64,000 bases of DNA, from contig NZ_BMSA01000001.1 in NCBI RefSeq assembly GCF_014648915.1, forward strand, positions 372,001 to 436,000. The letters are read 5' to 3'. The notes beneath the pieces were generated by a model. The model was not told where the DNA came from. It saw nothing but the letters and a program-made list of their open reading frames with translations, and searched no databases. The DNA comes from Streptomyces phaeofaciens. GTDB lineage: Bacteria; Actinomycetota; Actinomycetes; Streptomycetales; Streptomycetaceae. The first letter of the stretch is position 1, and every line of letters begins with the position of its first letter. The translations under genes were made by a program, and so were the position numbers. Shown in pieces: positions 14,679 to 22,695 of this stretch.

Positions 14679-15536
14679 GTGCCGACACCGGCCGAACCGG
14701 GGCAGGAGCCCCACGAACGACCGGTCCTGGAGCCCATCCGGGTCCTGCGGCCACGCAACACCGACGCTCTCGCGGAACTGTTCCGCGAGATGACCGAGGA
14801 CACCGGCACCGAGGCCTACGAGGCCGTACCGCTGCCGGAGCCCTCGGCGGCCGTGGAGGACCCGACCGAGGAACTTCCCCAGGTGCCGGCCGGCGGGACG
14901 GACTTCTTCGGCGCGGGCACCGCCGCCCCGACCGTCGGCGGGCGCCATCTCAGGACGGGATCGACGTTCCGGCGTGCCGACGGCAGACGCACCCGGGGCG
15001 GCGCCGCGCCCGCGCGGTCCCCCGGAGCCGGATCCCCGCTCACGGCGCCCGGCGCCCGGGAGACGGCGCGGCCGGGCACCCGGGCCGCTCACCCGCGGGA
15101 GCCGGACGGCCGCAGGCGCCCCGGATCCGGCGTCGGCCTGCGCCGCGCCGCCGTGACCGTCGCCGTCGCCGCGGCGGCACTCGTCGGCTTCGCCTGCGCC
15201 CTGCTGCTGCCCGGCCGGGGCGGCGAGGCGGCGGCCGCGCAGACACCCCCGTCGGCCACCCCGAGCCCCGCGGCCACGGCACCCTCGCCCACCGCCGACC
15301 CCGACGGCGGGGGCACCCTGCGCGAGGGCGACAGCGGAACCGAGGTCACCGACCTCCAGCAACGGCTGCTGCGCATCCCGAACGTGTACGACAACGGCGC
15401 CACCGACGGACGCTACGACGCCGTCCTCACCGAGGCCGTGGCCCGCTTCCAGGTCTGGTACGGCATCCGCGGCGACGAGGACGGGGTCTACGGCGACGAC
15501 ACCCGCGAGGCGCTGGAGTCGCGCACCGGCGGGTGA
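14679..15536 (+). CDS. Membrane protein with C-terminal peptidoglycan-binding domain
   Basis: The 285-residue protein has three parts. The N-terminal half (about 1-150) is Pro/Ala/Gly/Arg-rich, low-complexity and probably cytoplasmic. One membrane segment follows (AAVTVAVAAAALVGFACALLL, about 155-175), then a Thr/Pro/Ser linker (about 185-210). The C-terminal domain (about 215-285) matches PG_binding_1, with LREGDSGTEVTDLQQRLL and DDGVYGDDTREALE-like repeat motifs. This topology would place the wall-binding domain outside. GTG 14679 follows GGAGGGAG. It may tether a cytoplasmic or membrane process to the cell wall; no catalytic domain is visible. Confidence 0.8.
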   Translation: MPTPAEPGQEPHERPVLEPIRVLRPRNTDALAELFREMTEDTGTEAYEAVPLPEPSAAVEDPTEELPQVPAGGTDFFGAGTAAPTVGGRHLRTGSTFRRADGRRTRGGAAPARSPGAGSPLTAPGARETARPGTRAAHPREPDGRRRPGSGVGLRRAAVTVAVAAAALVGFACALLLPGRGGEAAAAQTPPSATPSPAATAPSPTADPDGGGTLREGDSGTEVTDLQQRLLRIPNVYDNGATDGRYDAVLTEAVARFQVWYGIRGDEDGVYGDDTREALESRTGG

Positions 15537-15645
15537 GGCGCTGACCCCGCGGAAACGACGACGACGGCAATGTGGCGCGTGTCACAATGCTCGCGGGGTC
15601 GGCGCGCGTTCGGCACGTCGGCCCGTCGAGCCGAAAGCCGTCCGA

Positions 15646-15744
15646 ATGAACGTCTCCCGCATCCCGGGTCTGGTGCTGCCCGTCGCCTTCCTGCTGGCCC
15701 TCGTCGTCGGGGCGGTCTGGTACTGGCGCCACCGCGACGACTGA
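15646..15744 (+). CDS. Candidate 32-residue single-pass membrane microprotein
   Basis: An ATG at 15646 opens 32 codons to TGA 15742. The peptide has a short N-terminus with one Arg, a 20-residue hydrophobic stretch centred on LVLPVAFLLALVVGAV, and a charged tail WYWRHRDD, an ideal single transmembrane segment with a cytoplasmic C-terminus. The ribosome site is weak. A 9-bp inverted repeat with a 40-base spacer (15543-15551 with 15592-15600) lies upstream and could mark the end of the previous transcript. Short membrane proteins of this kind are common in Streptomyces but usually unannotated. Coding status is inferred from composition only. Confidence 0.5.
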   Translation: MNVSRIPGLVLPVAFLLALVVGAVWYWRHRDD

Positions 15745-15758
15745 GCCGTCCGCCCTCC

Positions 15759-18116
15759 CTACTCCTCCGTGTCCTCGGGCACCCGGATGTCCAGGACGCA
15801 CACGTCGTCCCGTCCCTCGGGATCCAGCAGCGTGCCGAGCAGCCGCCCCAGCGGCGCGGGTTCGGCCGCGGCCGCGCGGGCGAGCCGCTCAAGGCCCCGG
15901 TCGATGCTCTCCGCGGGCCGCTCCACCAGGCCGTCGGTGTAGAGCAGCAGCCGGTCGCCGGGGGCGAGCCGGACGTCCGCCTCCGTGTAGTGCGGGGTCT
16001 CGCTCGCGCCGAGCAGGATCCCGGCGGGCCGCCGAAGATAGGCCGCCTCCCCGGCCCGCACCAGCAGCGGCGGGGGATGTCCGGCCTGTGCCCACTCCAG
16101 CCGCCGGTCGCCGCGGCGGTAGCGGGCCAGCACCATGGTCGCCGTGCCGTGCGGGTCCCGGGAGTGCAGCAGCAGGGCGTTGAGCCGGGTGAGCGCCCCC
16201 GTCAACGACGAGCCCGTGATGACCATCCCCTTGGCGGTGAATCGCAGCAGCGCCATCGCGGCGACCGCGTCCATGCCGTGCCCGGCGACGTCGCCCACCA
16301 CGAACAGGGCGTCGCCGTCGGGGAGTTCGATCGCGCTGAACCAGTCGCCGCCCACGTTCAGCCCCGACTGCGCGGGCAGATAGGCGATGTCGACGCGCAG
16401 CCCGGCCAGCCGGAGCGGCCGCTTGGGCAGCGGCAGCAGCGCGTCCTGGAGCCGGGCGGCCACCGTGCGTTCGGCCTGGAGCATCCCGTGCTGGGTGAGG
16501 ATCGCCCGCTCGGTGGCGACCAGGGCGAGTTCGGCGCTGCGCAGCGCGGTGACGTCCTGGACGAAGCCGTGCACCTCGACGGGGGTGCCCTGAGCGTTCG
16601 TCACCGCCTCGGCGACCGCCCGCAGATGCCGTACGCCGTCCCGCGCGGCGATCCGGAACGGCACGTCGCACGCCTGCCCGTCCCGCAGCAGCGTCCCGAC
16701 GGCCCGCGCCAGCGCCGGACCGTCCTCGGGCACGGTGAGCCGGGTCAGCCGGGTGAGCGGCAGGGCGCCTCGCGCCGGGTCCCGGTCGAGGACGGCGAAC
16801 GCCTGGGAGGACCAGGCCGCCTCTCCGGTGACCAGGTTCCAGTGGGCCCAGCCGAGGTTGCCCAGCCGCTGCACGTCCGCGAGCCGCTGTTCCTGCCGGT
16901 CGGAGGGGTCGTGCCGGACCCAGCTGACGACCAGCCCGTCGCCCAGCCGCGCGGCCCGCGCCGAGTAGGTGGACAGCTCACTGACGCCCTCCACCCTCTG
17001 CTGCCGGGCGAACGGCTCGCTCTCGTAGGCTTCCGTACCGGCCAGCGCCTCCAGGCAGCCCTGCCACAGCGGCTCGCCCGCCACGGCGGGCCAGCACTCC
17101 AGGAAGCGCAGGCCGACGAGTTCCCGGCCGCTCCGGCCGGTCGCGTCGAAGGTGCCGGCGGTCGCCGCGTCGACCCGGAAGTCCTCGACCCGGCCCGCCG
17201 GGCGGCGCAGCGGGGTGAGCAGCACCGCGGCGACCGGCATCCGGTCGAACACCGTCTGCACGGCGTCCGCGGCGGTGCCCTGGGCGGGCTCCCGTCGGAC
17301 GCCGAAGCCGTGCAGCGGGCCGGCGCACAGCCGGGCCGCGGCCAGCAGCAACTCCCGGACGGGCGGCGGGAACGGGCCCTCGCGCCGGCGCAGGATCCCG
17401 AGGACGGCCTGCGCCGACTCCCCGACGGCCACCGGCAGCCAGGCGTGCGAGCGCCACTGCGTCCGGGTGTCGCCGGCCGCCGCGTGGTCGAGCAGGTCCG
17501 CGGCGGGGTCCTCCGGCCAGCACGGCCGCCCGGTGTCGAGGGCCTCCAGCGCGGCGTTCCGGGCCGACGGCGGCAGCCGGCTCCACCGGTCGGCCGGTGT
17601 GTCGTCGGTCCCGGCGTGCCCGAGGGGTTCCAGTCCGCCGGCGGGCGGCCGGGTGTAGAGCAGCACCGCGTCGGCGCCGGTGTCGGGGGCGAGCCGCTCC
17701 AGCAGAGTGCGGGCGAGGTCCTGCGGGCCGCCGACCCGGGCCAGGGCCCTGGCCAGCCGGCCGAGGGGGTCGTCGGACTCCTCGGCGGGCACGGGCTGCG
17801 GCGCGGGAACGCCGGCGCGCGGCGGCCTGGGGGCGGTGCGGTCAAGGAGGGCGAGTCCGCCGAGGGTGATCCAGCACTCCTCCAGCAGGGTGCGCCCGCC
17901 GGTCGACGCCCGGCTGCGCAGTTCCTCCTGCGCCGCCTCCGGGGAGCAGCCGAGCCGGGCCATCACCGCGCCCGTGGCCCGCTCCAGGACGGCCGAGGTG
18001 GCCGCCAGGTCCTGCAACCGGTCCAGTTCGGCGCGCTGGTGGGCCACGACCCGGGCGAGCGCGGCCAGATCGGGCGCGGCGCCGGAGCCCGCGGGCGGGG
18101 CGGGTTCTGTCGTCAC
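15759..18116 (-). CDS. ANTAR-GAF-PAS-PP2C sensor phosphatase (RsbU/SpoIIE type)
   Basis: The 785-residue cytosolic signalling protein has an N-terminal region (about 20-85) with RATGAVMARLGCSPEAAQEEL, resembling an ANTAR RNA-binding domain. A GAF-like domain lies at about 110-280 and one or two PAS segments at about 300-530 (LGNLGWAHWNLVTGEAAWS). The C-terminal PP2C/SpoIIE phosphatase domain (about 560-780) has LNVGGDWFSAIELPDGDALFVVGDVAGHGMDA and YTDGLVERP. Such proteins dephosphorylate anti-sigma-factor antagonists in stress or developmental signalling. ANTAR is normally C-terminal, so this domain order is notable. GTG 18116 is chosen because the frame upstream is low-complexity read-through. 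Confidence 0.85.
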   Translation of the reverse strand: MTTEPAPPAGSGAAPDLAALARVVAHQRAELDRLQDLAATSAVLERATGAVMARLGCSPEAAQEELRSRASTGGRTLLEECWITLGGLALLDRTAPRPPRAGVPAPQPVPAEESDDPLGRLARALARVGGPQDLARTLLERLAPDTGADAVLLYTRPPAGGLEPLGHAGTDDTPADRWSRLPPSARNAALEALDTGRPCWPEDPAADLLDHAAAGDTRTQWRSHAWLPVAVGESAQAVLGILRRREGPFPPPVRELLLAAARLCAGPLHGFGVRREPAQGTAADAVQTVFDRMPVAAVLLTPLRRPAGRVEDFRVDAATAGTFDATGRSGRELVGLRFLECWPAVAGEPLWQGCLEALAGTEAYESEPFARQQRVEGVSELSTYSARAARLGDGLVVSWVRHDPSDRQEQRLADVQRLGNLGWAHWNLVTGEAAWSSQAFAVLDRDPARGALPLTRLTRLTVPEDGPALARAVGTLLRDGQACDVPFRIAARDGVRHLRAVAEAVTNAQGTPVEVHGFVQDVTALRSAELALVATERAILTQHGMLQAERTVAARLQDALLPLPKRPLRLAGLRVDIAYLPAQSGLNVGGDWFSAIELPDGDALFVVGDVAGHGMDAVAAMALLRFTAKGMVITGSSLTGALTRLNALLLHSRDPHGTATMVLARYRRGDRRLEWAQAGHPPPLLVRAGEAAYLRRPAGILLGASETPHYTEADVRLAPGDRLLLYTDGLVERPAESIDRGLERLARAAAAEPAPLGRLLGTLLDPEGRDDVCVLDIRVPEDTEE

Positions 18117-18205
18117 GCCCCGAGCATGGCACAGGAGCGGCGTGCTGATCAGGGCCTTGGGGCAGCCGTCCCGCCAGGGGCGACGCCCGGAGCGGAGCGT
18201 GCCGT

Positions 18206-18583
18206 TCAGCGCGTGGTGCCGTGCTCCACGAGGGCCTGGGTCACGGCGCGGACGCTGCGGGCGATGTGCTGGAGCTGCATGACCTCGGCGGCGTACAGCT
18301 TGATCGTGTGTTCGATGACCGACTCGGGCATGCCCAGTCGGGGCAGGTCGGCGCGGGCGGTCTGGAGGGCGGTGCGGGCCACCCGGACCTCCTGCTGGAC
18401 CTGGAGCTGCGCGTGACGGGCGAGCAGCACCGGGTGGCGCAGCAGGGCGGGGTAGCTCGCGTAGCGCGCGGGCACCAGCTCGCGCAGCCACTTCGCGGCG
18501 GATCGCTCCCAGTCGTAGCTGCCGGGGGTCTTGACCTGGCACGGCCAGTCCGGGCTGATCCGCGTCGTCGTCGTCAGGGTCAT
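18206..18583 (-). CDS. Conserved small protein, unknown function
   Basis: The 125-residue protein resembles hypothetical proteins found widely in Streptomyces. It is soluble and helical, with SPDWPCQVKTPGSYDWERSA near the N-terminus and a C-terminal helix-rich region (VIEHTIKLYAAEVMQLQHIA). No catalytic motif is evident. Of the two ATG codons at 18589 and 18583, the second is preferred because GGAAG is spaced 8 bases from it and only 2 from the first. It lies upstream of the sensor phosphatase gene on the same strand, with 89 bases between them. A 20-bp inverted repeat lies about 230 bases upstream. Confidence 0.7.
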   Translation of the reverse strand: MTLTTTTRISPDWPCQVKTPGSYDWERSAAKWLRELVPARYASYPALLRHPVLLARHAQLQVQQEVRVARTALQTARADLPRLGMPESVIEHTIKLYAAEVMQLQHIARSVRAVTQALVEHGTTR

Positions 18584-18810
18584 GATCATCGCTTCCGGGA
18601 GGGTGGCGTCGTGACGGGTGGTCCGACGTTCGGGGCGGCCCCGGTCCAGGGGATGACCGGGGCCGCCGCGGGCGCTCTCTCGAGGAGAGGCCCCGAGCGC
18701 CCTGGGCGCCGACGTGGGTAGGGGACGGCGGCCTCGGGTGCCCGTTCAGGTGCCCTTCGTGGGCGGTGCGGCCGTGAGCAGTATTTATATATGCCGACCT
18801 CTTTGCAAGA

Positions 18811-18830
18811 CGTATGAAAACATTCATGCG
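18811..18830. promoter_or_regulatory. 20-bp inverted repeat in an AT-richer patch
   Basis: CGTATGAA (18811-18818), AACA, TTCATGCG (18823-18830): eight-base arms with one mismatch. The surrounding 18781-18860 is unusually AT-rich for this DNA. It lies between the 3' end of the RpiR gene and the 5' side of the 18206-18583 gene, so it could be an operator for the latter. The adjacent RpiR regulator is a possible binder. The rest of 18584-18880 shows no gene. Confidence 0.45.
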
Positions 18831-18880
18831 TGAAATGGCCGCAATGATCCCTCTGTCGTTTTTCAAGGGAGGGGGGTCGG

Positions 18881-19804
18881 TCAGTCGCGCAGGAAGAACT
18901 GGTGCTGCTCGGCGATCTGCTCGTACTCCTCGAGCCTCGCCTGGGTGCGTTCCGGGCCGGCGTCGGTCATGGCCTGGAGCACCGCGGCGGCCACCACCCC
19001 CGGGGCCGCGTAGGAGTCGAAGACCAGCCGGGACCCGGTGCCGGTGGCGAAGGTGACGTCGGCCTCGTCGGCCACCGGCCCCAGCGACAGGTCGGTGATC
19101 AGCGCGACCTTCAGCCCGGCGCTGCGGGCCACCCGTACGGCCGTCAGCGTCTCCGTCGCGTGCCGGGGCATCGAGAACGCCAGCACCCAGGTCCCGCCCG
19201 CCTCCCGGGACTGGAGCAGCGCGTCGTAGGCGACGCTGCCGCCCCGGGTCACGAGCCGGACGTCCGGATGGACCCGGCGGGCCGCGTAGGCGAAGTACTC
19301 GGCGAGCGAGGCCGAGATCCGCAGTCCCAGGATGGTCAGCGGTGTCGACTGCGACAGCTTGCGGCCGATGTCGATGACCTGGTCGGGGTCGCCGAAGTCG
19401 CGGCGCAGGTTCTCCAGGTTCTCGATCTCCGCGTCGACCGCCGCCTGGAGCTCGTTGCTCCGGTTCACCTCGGCCGCCGCGGGCCCGCCCGCCAGGGTGC
19501 CGAGCGCGATCGACTGGAGCCTCTCCCGCAGCGCGGGATAGCCGCTGAAGCCGACCGCCGCGGCGAACCGGGTCACCGAGGGCTGGCTCACCCCCACGCG
19601 TTCGGCGAGGTCGGTGATCGACAGGAACGCCGCCTCGGTGATGTTCTCGATCAGATACTGGGCGATGCGCCGCTGGCCCGGGGACAGATGAGGTCCGTCG
19701 AAGAGGGCCCGCAACCGGGAGGTCGGGGACACCTCCGTCTCCGGCGCGGTCTTTCCCGAGGTGATGGCGGATGCCTGTGCGCGTGCCTGCTGGGGCGATG
19801 GCAC
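18881..19804 (-). CDS. RpiR/MurR-family regulator with SIS domain
   Basis: The 307-residue protein has an N-terminal RpiR helix-turn-helix (LSPGQRRIAQYLIENITEAA, then SITDLAERVGVSQPSVTRFA) and a C-terminal sugar-isomerase (SIS) domain starting around residue 135 (LTILGLRISASLAEYFAYAA), with TWVLAFSMPRHATETL as the phosphosugar-binding loop region. These regulators sense phosphorylated sugars, often amino-sugar or pentose phosphates. GTG 19804 is fixed by AAGGAGG seven bases before it; the upstream ATG lacks such a site. A BadF/NagK-type kinase gene and a sugar transporter lie within 4-6 kb, so it may respond to the phosphosugar they produce, but adjacency is loose. Confidence 0.85.
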   Translation of the reverse strand: MPSPQQARAQASAITSGKTAPETEVSPTSRLRALFDGPHLSPGQRRIAQYLIENITEAAFLSITDLAERVGVSQPSVTRFAAAVGFSGYPALRERLQSIALGTLAGGPAAAEVNRSNELQAAVDAEIENLENLRRDFGDPDQVIDIGRKLSQSTPLTILGLRISASLAEYFAYAARRVHPDVRLVTRGGSVAYDALLQSREAGGTWVLAFSMPRHATETLTAVRVARSAGLKVALITDLSLGPVADEADVTFATGTGSRLVFDSYAAPGVVAAAVLQAMTDAGPERTQARLEEYEQIAEQHQFFLRD

Positions 19805-20587
19805 CGGTGCGCCTCCTTTGTCTCCCACGCAGCTCAACATAGCTCACGGACTGTGCCGGACAGGGTGCCCGAGAGCGCTCCCTCGCGCATCCCACTTGCG
19901 GTTACCGTCGGTAGAGCGTGATCGAACCGCCCCTCGCGCGGGGCGCGCCCGACCGGGCCGACGGGGTCTGTCGTGCCGGGCGAGGCCGTGCCGGTCGGAC
20001 GGGTCGGCGGGGGTCCGTCGTCCTGGTCGGAAGGGCCGGACAGGTCGGCCGGGGTCCGCCGCCGGTCTCCGGCGCGCGCCGGGCCGGGCCGGCCGGGGCT
20101 TGCCGGGCCTGGTGACGGGGGCGGGTCGGCCCGTGGTGGCGGGACCGCTCGGGTCGCTTGTGCATGCGGGGGGGGGGGGTCGGTCCGCCGATGCCGGCCT
20201 GCGCCGGCCGGCGGCTTCCGGGGCCTCCCGTCGGCACCGCCGACGTCCCCGGATGCCACCGGATGCCACCGCGGCGAGGGCCGAACGGCCGGCAGGCGCC
20301 GGACGCCGTGTCCGCGGCGGAGCGGTGGGCCGCTGGGCCGCCATGGCCGCGGCCCGGCGGCAGGCGCCGGCCGTCGTCGCTCCGGCGATGCCGCGCGCGC
20401 CGGGTGCCGTTGCTTCGGTGGAGCCGCAGGCGCCGGACGCTGCCGCCCCGGCGGTGCCGAGCTGCTGGCTGCCGTGGTCCCGGCGGAGCCGAGTCCACCG
20501 GCGGCCGTAGCCGCCGCACGAACGAAGAACGGCCCGCCCCGGCCCCGAGGGGCCGTGCGGACCGTCCGTCCTGTGGCGCGGAAGCCG
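19805..20587. other. Gene-poor GC-rich gap with a G12 run
   Basis: No open frame here has convincing codon bias or a ribosome site; the frames are Pro/Arg/Ala-rich read-through. The stretch contains imperfect repeats of GCGCCGG-like words (about 20200-20450) and a run of twelve G at 20168-20179. It separates the 3' end of the PAP2 gene from the start of the RpiR gene, both on the minus strand, so it should hold the RpiR promoter. Confidence 0.6.
20529..20556 (-). terminator. Hairpin downstream of the PAP2 phosphatase gene
   Basis: Seven-base arms ACGGCCC (20529-20535) and GGGCCGT (20550-20556) flank a loop that is itself GC-rich. The structure lies about 30 bases past the gene's stop codon. 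Confidence 0.45.
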
Positions 20588-22504
20588 TTACCGCTTCAGG
20601 ATCCGTACCGACAGACCGTCCGCCGTGTACACGGGGACGGCGCGCAGCGTGTCCGAGTCCAGCTCCACCCGGTCGAACTGGCCGCGCAGGGCCGAGGCCT
20701 CGATCACCGGGACGACGGTGCCGGCGACCGGCGGCCGCTCGGGGTCCGGGCGCAGCGACAGCACGGCGCCCCGCTCCAGCCGGACCCGGCCCGACACGGT
20801 GAGCACGGCGCCGTGCCCACGGCGCACCGTCAGGTCCAGCACCGCGCCGGACTCCTGGACCCACGTGCCGCGCACCCGCACCGGCAGACCCGCGCGCAGG
20901 GTGCCGCCGGTCAGCCGCACATCGCCCTGGCCGAGCGCGTCGGCGTGCCCGGCGACCAGGGTGCCCGCCTCCAGCAGGGTGCCGCCGTGGTAGCGGTTGT
21001 GCCCGGTCAGGGTCAGCGTGCCCGAGCCGCGCTTGGTCAGCCCGCCGTCGCCCTCGATGTCGTTGCGCCACGCGTCGGCGGTGTGGAACCCGCCCTTCGA
21101 CGCCTCCAGCGTGACCGTCACGTCCGAGTCGAAGGAGCCGTAGCCGTCGGCGGCGGTGAACAGGTCGAGCCGGCCCCACTGCTCGAAGCCGTCCAGCAGC
21201 ACGTATCCGGAGGGCAGCGCGGTGCTGCGCAGCACCTCGCGGCGCTGGGCGGCGGTCAGGTACGGCTGGCGGGTCTCCAGCAGCACCTCGGCGCCCTTGG
21301 GCACGGTGAGGGGCTCCTTGCGGCCCTGCCGTTCCAGGACGTAGGTCAGCCGCGGTCGGTTGGCGCGGGCGTTGGCCTTGCGGTCGGCGTACGCGTCGTT
21401 CGCGTCGGAGTGCGCGTGGGCGAACAGCGTGTCGGCCGTGGTGCCGGTCCGCTCGGTGAACCAGGCCAGGGCCTGGGCGCGCGCGGCGGCCTTCAGTTCG
21501 GCGTTGGCCGGGTCGGCGAGGGCGGCCGCGGCCAGGGCGGTGGCCATCACGCGGCCGCCGAGGACGTCGACCGTGGAGTGCATGCCGGACACGATCCGGG
21601 TGTGGCTCAGCTCCAGCGCGCGGGTCACCAGCTCCTGGAACCGCTCGGGCACCGCGTACGCGAACGCCAGCGACGCCAGGTGGAAGGCGTTGGTGTGGCC
21701 GCTGGGGAAGCCGCCGTCGTCGGCGGGGGAGGTGCCGCGCTGGCGCAGCAGCTGCGGGACCACGACCACCTTCGAGTCGTACACCGGGTAGCCGAGCGCG
21801 TCGGTCCGCCCGGTGTCGACGACCTCGCTGTTCTCGTTCATGCGCCACGGACGCGGGTACTGGAAGGCGTACTTGCCCGGGTTGCCGGAGGCGAACGGGC
21901 CGCGCACGGTGTCGACCAGTTTGGCGACCAGGCCCAGGTCCGAGGTGTACGAGCCCGCGCCGATCGCGGAACCGGCGGGCGCGTCGGCGGGCACGGCGTC
22001 ACTGACGGTCGTCGCGGGGGTGGTGTCGGGCGCGGCGGTGATCGACGTGACCGCCTTGGCGCCCTGCCTGTACAGGCCGGCCAGCGGGCCGAGGCCGCCG
22101 ATCATCGCGTAGCTCTGGTGCTGGCGGTCGTACACGAACGCCTCCCGGCCCTGCGCCTCGGTGCGGGCCGTGGTGACCGCTGCGCAGTACCGCACGTTGG
22201 CGCGCAGGATCTCGGGCCGCAGCGGTGTGCCGGTGTTCCAGGCGCCGCCGGTCTTCCATATCCGCGCGAAGCCGCCGAGGATCCGCACCACGGCGTTGGT
22301 CTCGGGCGTGAGGTTCGTCGTCAGGTTCGTCCGGTAGTCGTCGACGAACGGCAGCGGGTTCGTGGCGGCCTTGGCGTCGGCCGCCCCCAGCCAGGAGACC
22401 AGCGTCGGGGCGGCGACCAGCGCCGCCGAGCCACCGAGGGAGGTCTTCAGGAAGCGCCTTCTGTTCACGGCCGAGGGGGTGTCGGTCCCGGCGGGTGACG
22501 GCAT
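20588..22504 (-). CDS. Secreted PAP2-family acid phosphatase with C-terminal beta repeats
   Basis: The 638-residue protein starts with a Tat-type signal (NRRRFLKTSLGG, then a hydrophobic run ending near AADAKAA). The PAP2 core has all three signature blocks: KYAFQYPRP (K-x6-RP), PSGHT, and SHTRIVSGMHSTVD (R-x5-H-x3-D). These make up the vanadate/phosphate site of class A acid phosphatases and haloperoxidases; phosphatase is favoured by length and motif spacing. From about residue 470 a beta-rich tail contains GGLTKRGSGTLTLTGHN followed by GGTLLEAGTL, matching the autotransporter-associated repeat, unusual for a Gram-positive secreted enzyme. ATG 22504 immediately precedes the signal. Confidence 0.85.
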   Translation of the reverse strand: MPSPAGTDTPSAVNRRRFLKTSLGGSAALVAAPTLVSWLGAADAKAATNPLPFVDDYRTNLTTNLTPETNAVVRILGGFARIWKTGGAWNTGTPLRPEILRANVRYCAAVTTARTEAQGREAFVYDRQHQSYAMIGGLGPLAGLYRQGAKAVTSITAAPDTTPATTVSDAVPADAPAGSAIGAGSYTSDLGLVAKLVDTVRGPFASGNPGKYAFQYPRPWRMNENSEVVDTGRTDALGYPVYDSKVVVVPQLLRQRGTSPADDGGFPSGHTNAFHLASLAFAYAVPERFQELVTRALELSHTRIVSGMHSTVDVLGGRVMATALAAAALADPANAELKAAARAQALAWFTERTGTTADTLFAHAHSDANDAYADRKANARANRPRLTYVLERQGRKEPLTVPKGAEVLLETRQPYLTAAQRREVLRSTALPSGYVLLDGFEQWGRLDLFTAADGYGSFDSDVTVTLEASKGGFHTADAWRNDIEGDGGLTKRGSGTLTLTGHNRYHGGTLLEAGTLVAGHADALGQGDVRLTGGTLRAGLPVRVRGTWVQESGAVLDLTVRRGHGAVLTVSGRVRLERGAVLSLRPDPERPPVAGTVVPVIEASALRGQFDRVELDSDTLRAVPVYTADGLSVRILKR

Positions 22505-22695
22505 GGGTGTGCCTCTCTCGAGTTCTGTGGCCTGCGGCCAGAGGGAAGAGGTGCGATCGTGTGCGACTCGTCGGTCTTCTGGTGACTTCCGAGCCGGATG
22601 ATGCGTCCGAGCGAAGATCTACGGCCGGGTCGTGTCCCGTCCGCGAGGATGCGGCGGCCGGTGCGTGTCCTGAGGGTGAACGGGCGGTGGTCGCC

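Noticed and set aside
15759..19895. A 1378-codon open frame on the minus strand
   Set aside because: Only the first-strand segment 15759-18116 has domain content. The rest is read-through over the 18206 gene and RpiR region, in a frame that disagrees with the real genes.
20588..22504. Considered as a vanadium haloperoxidase
   Set aside because: The motif spacing and secreted form fit PAP2 acid phosphatases better, and no haloperoxidase-specific histidine context could be confirmed by eye.
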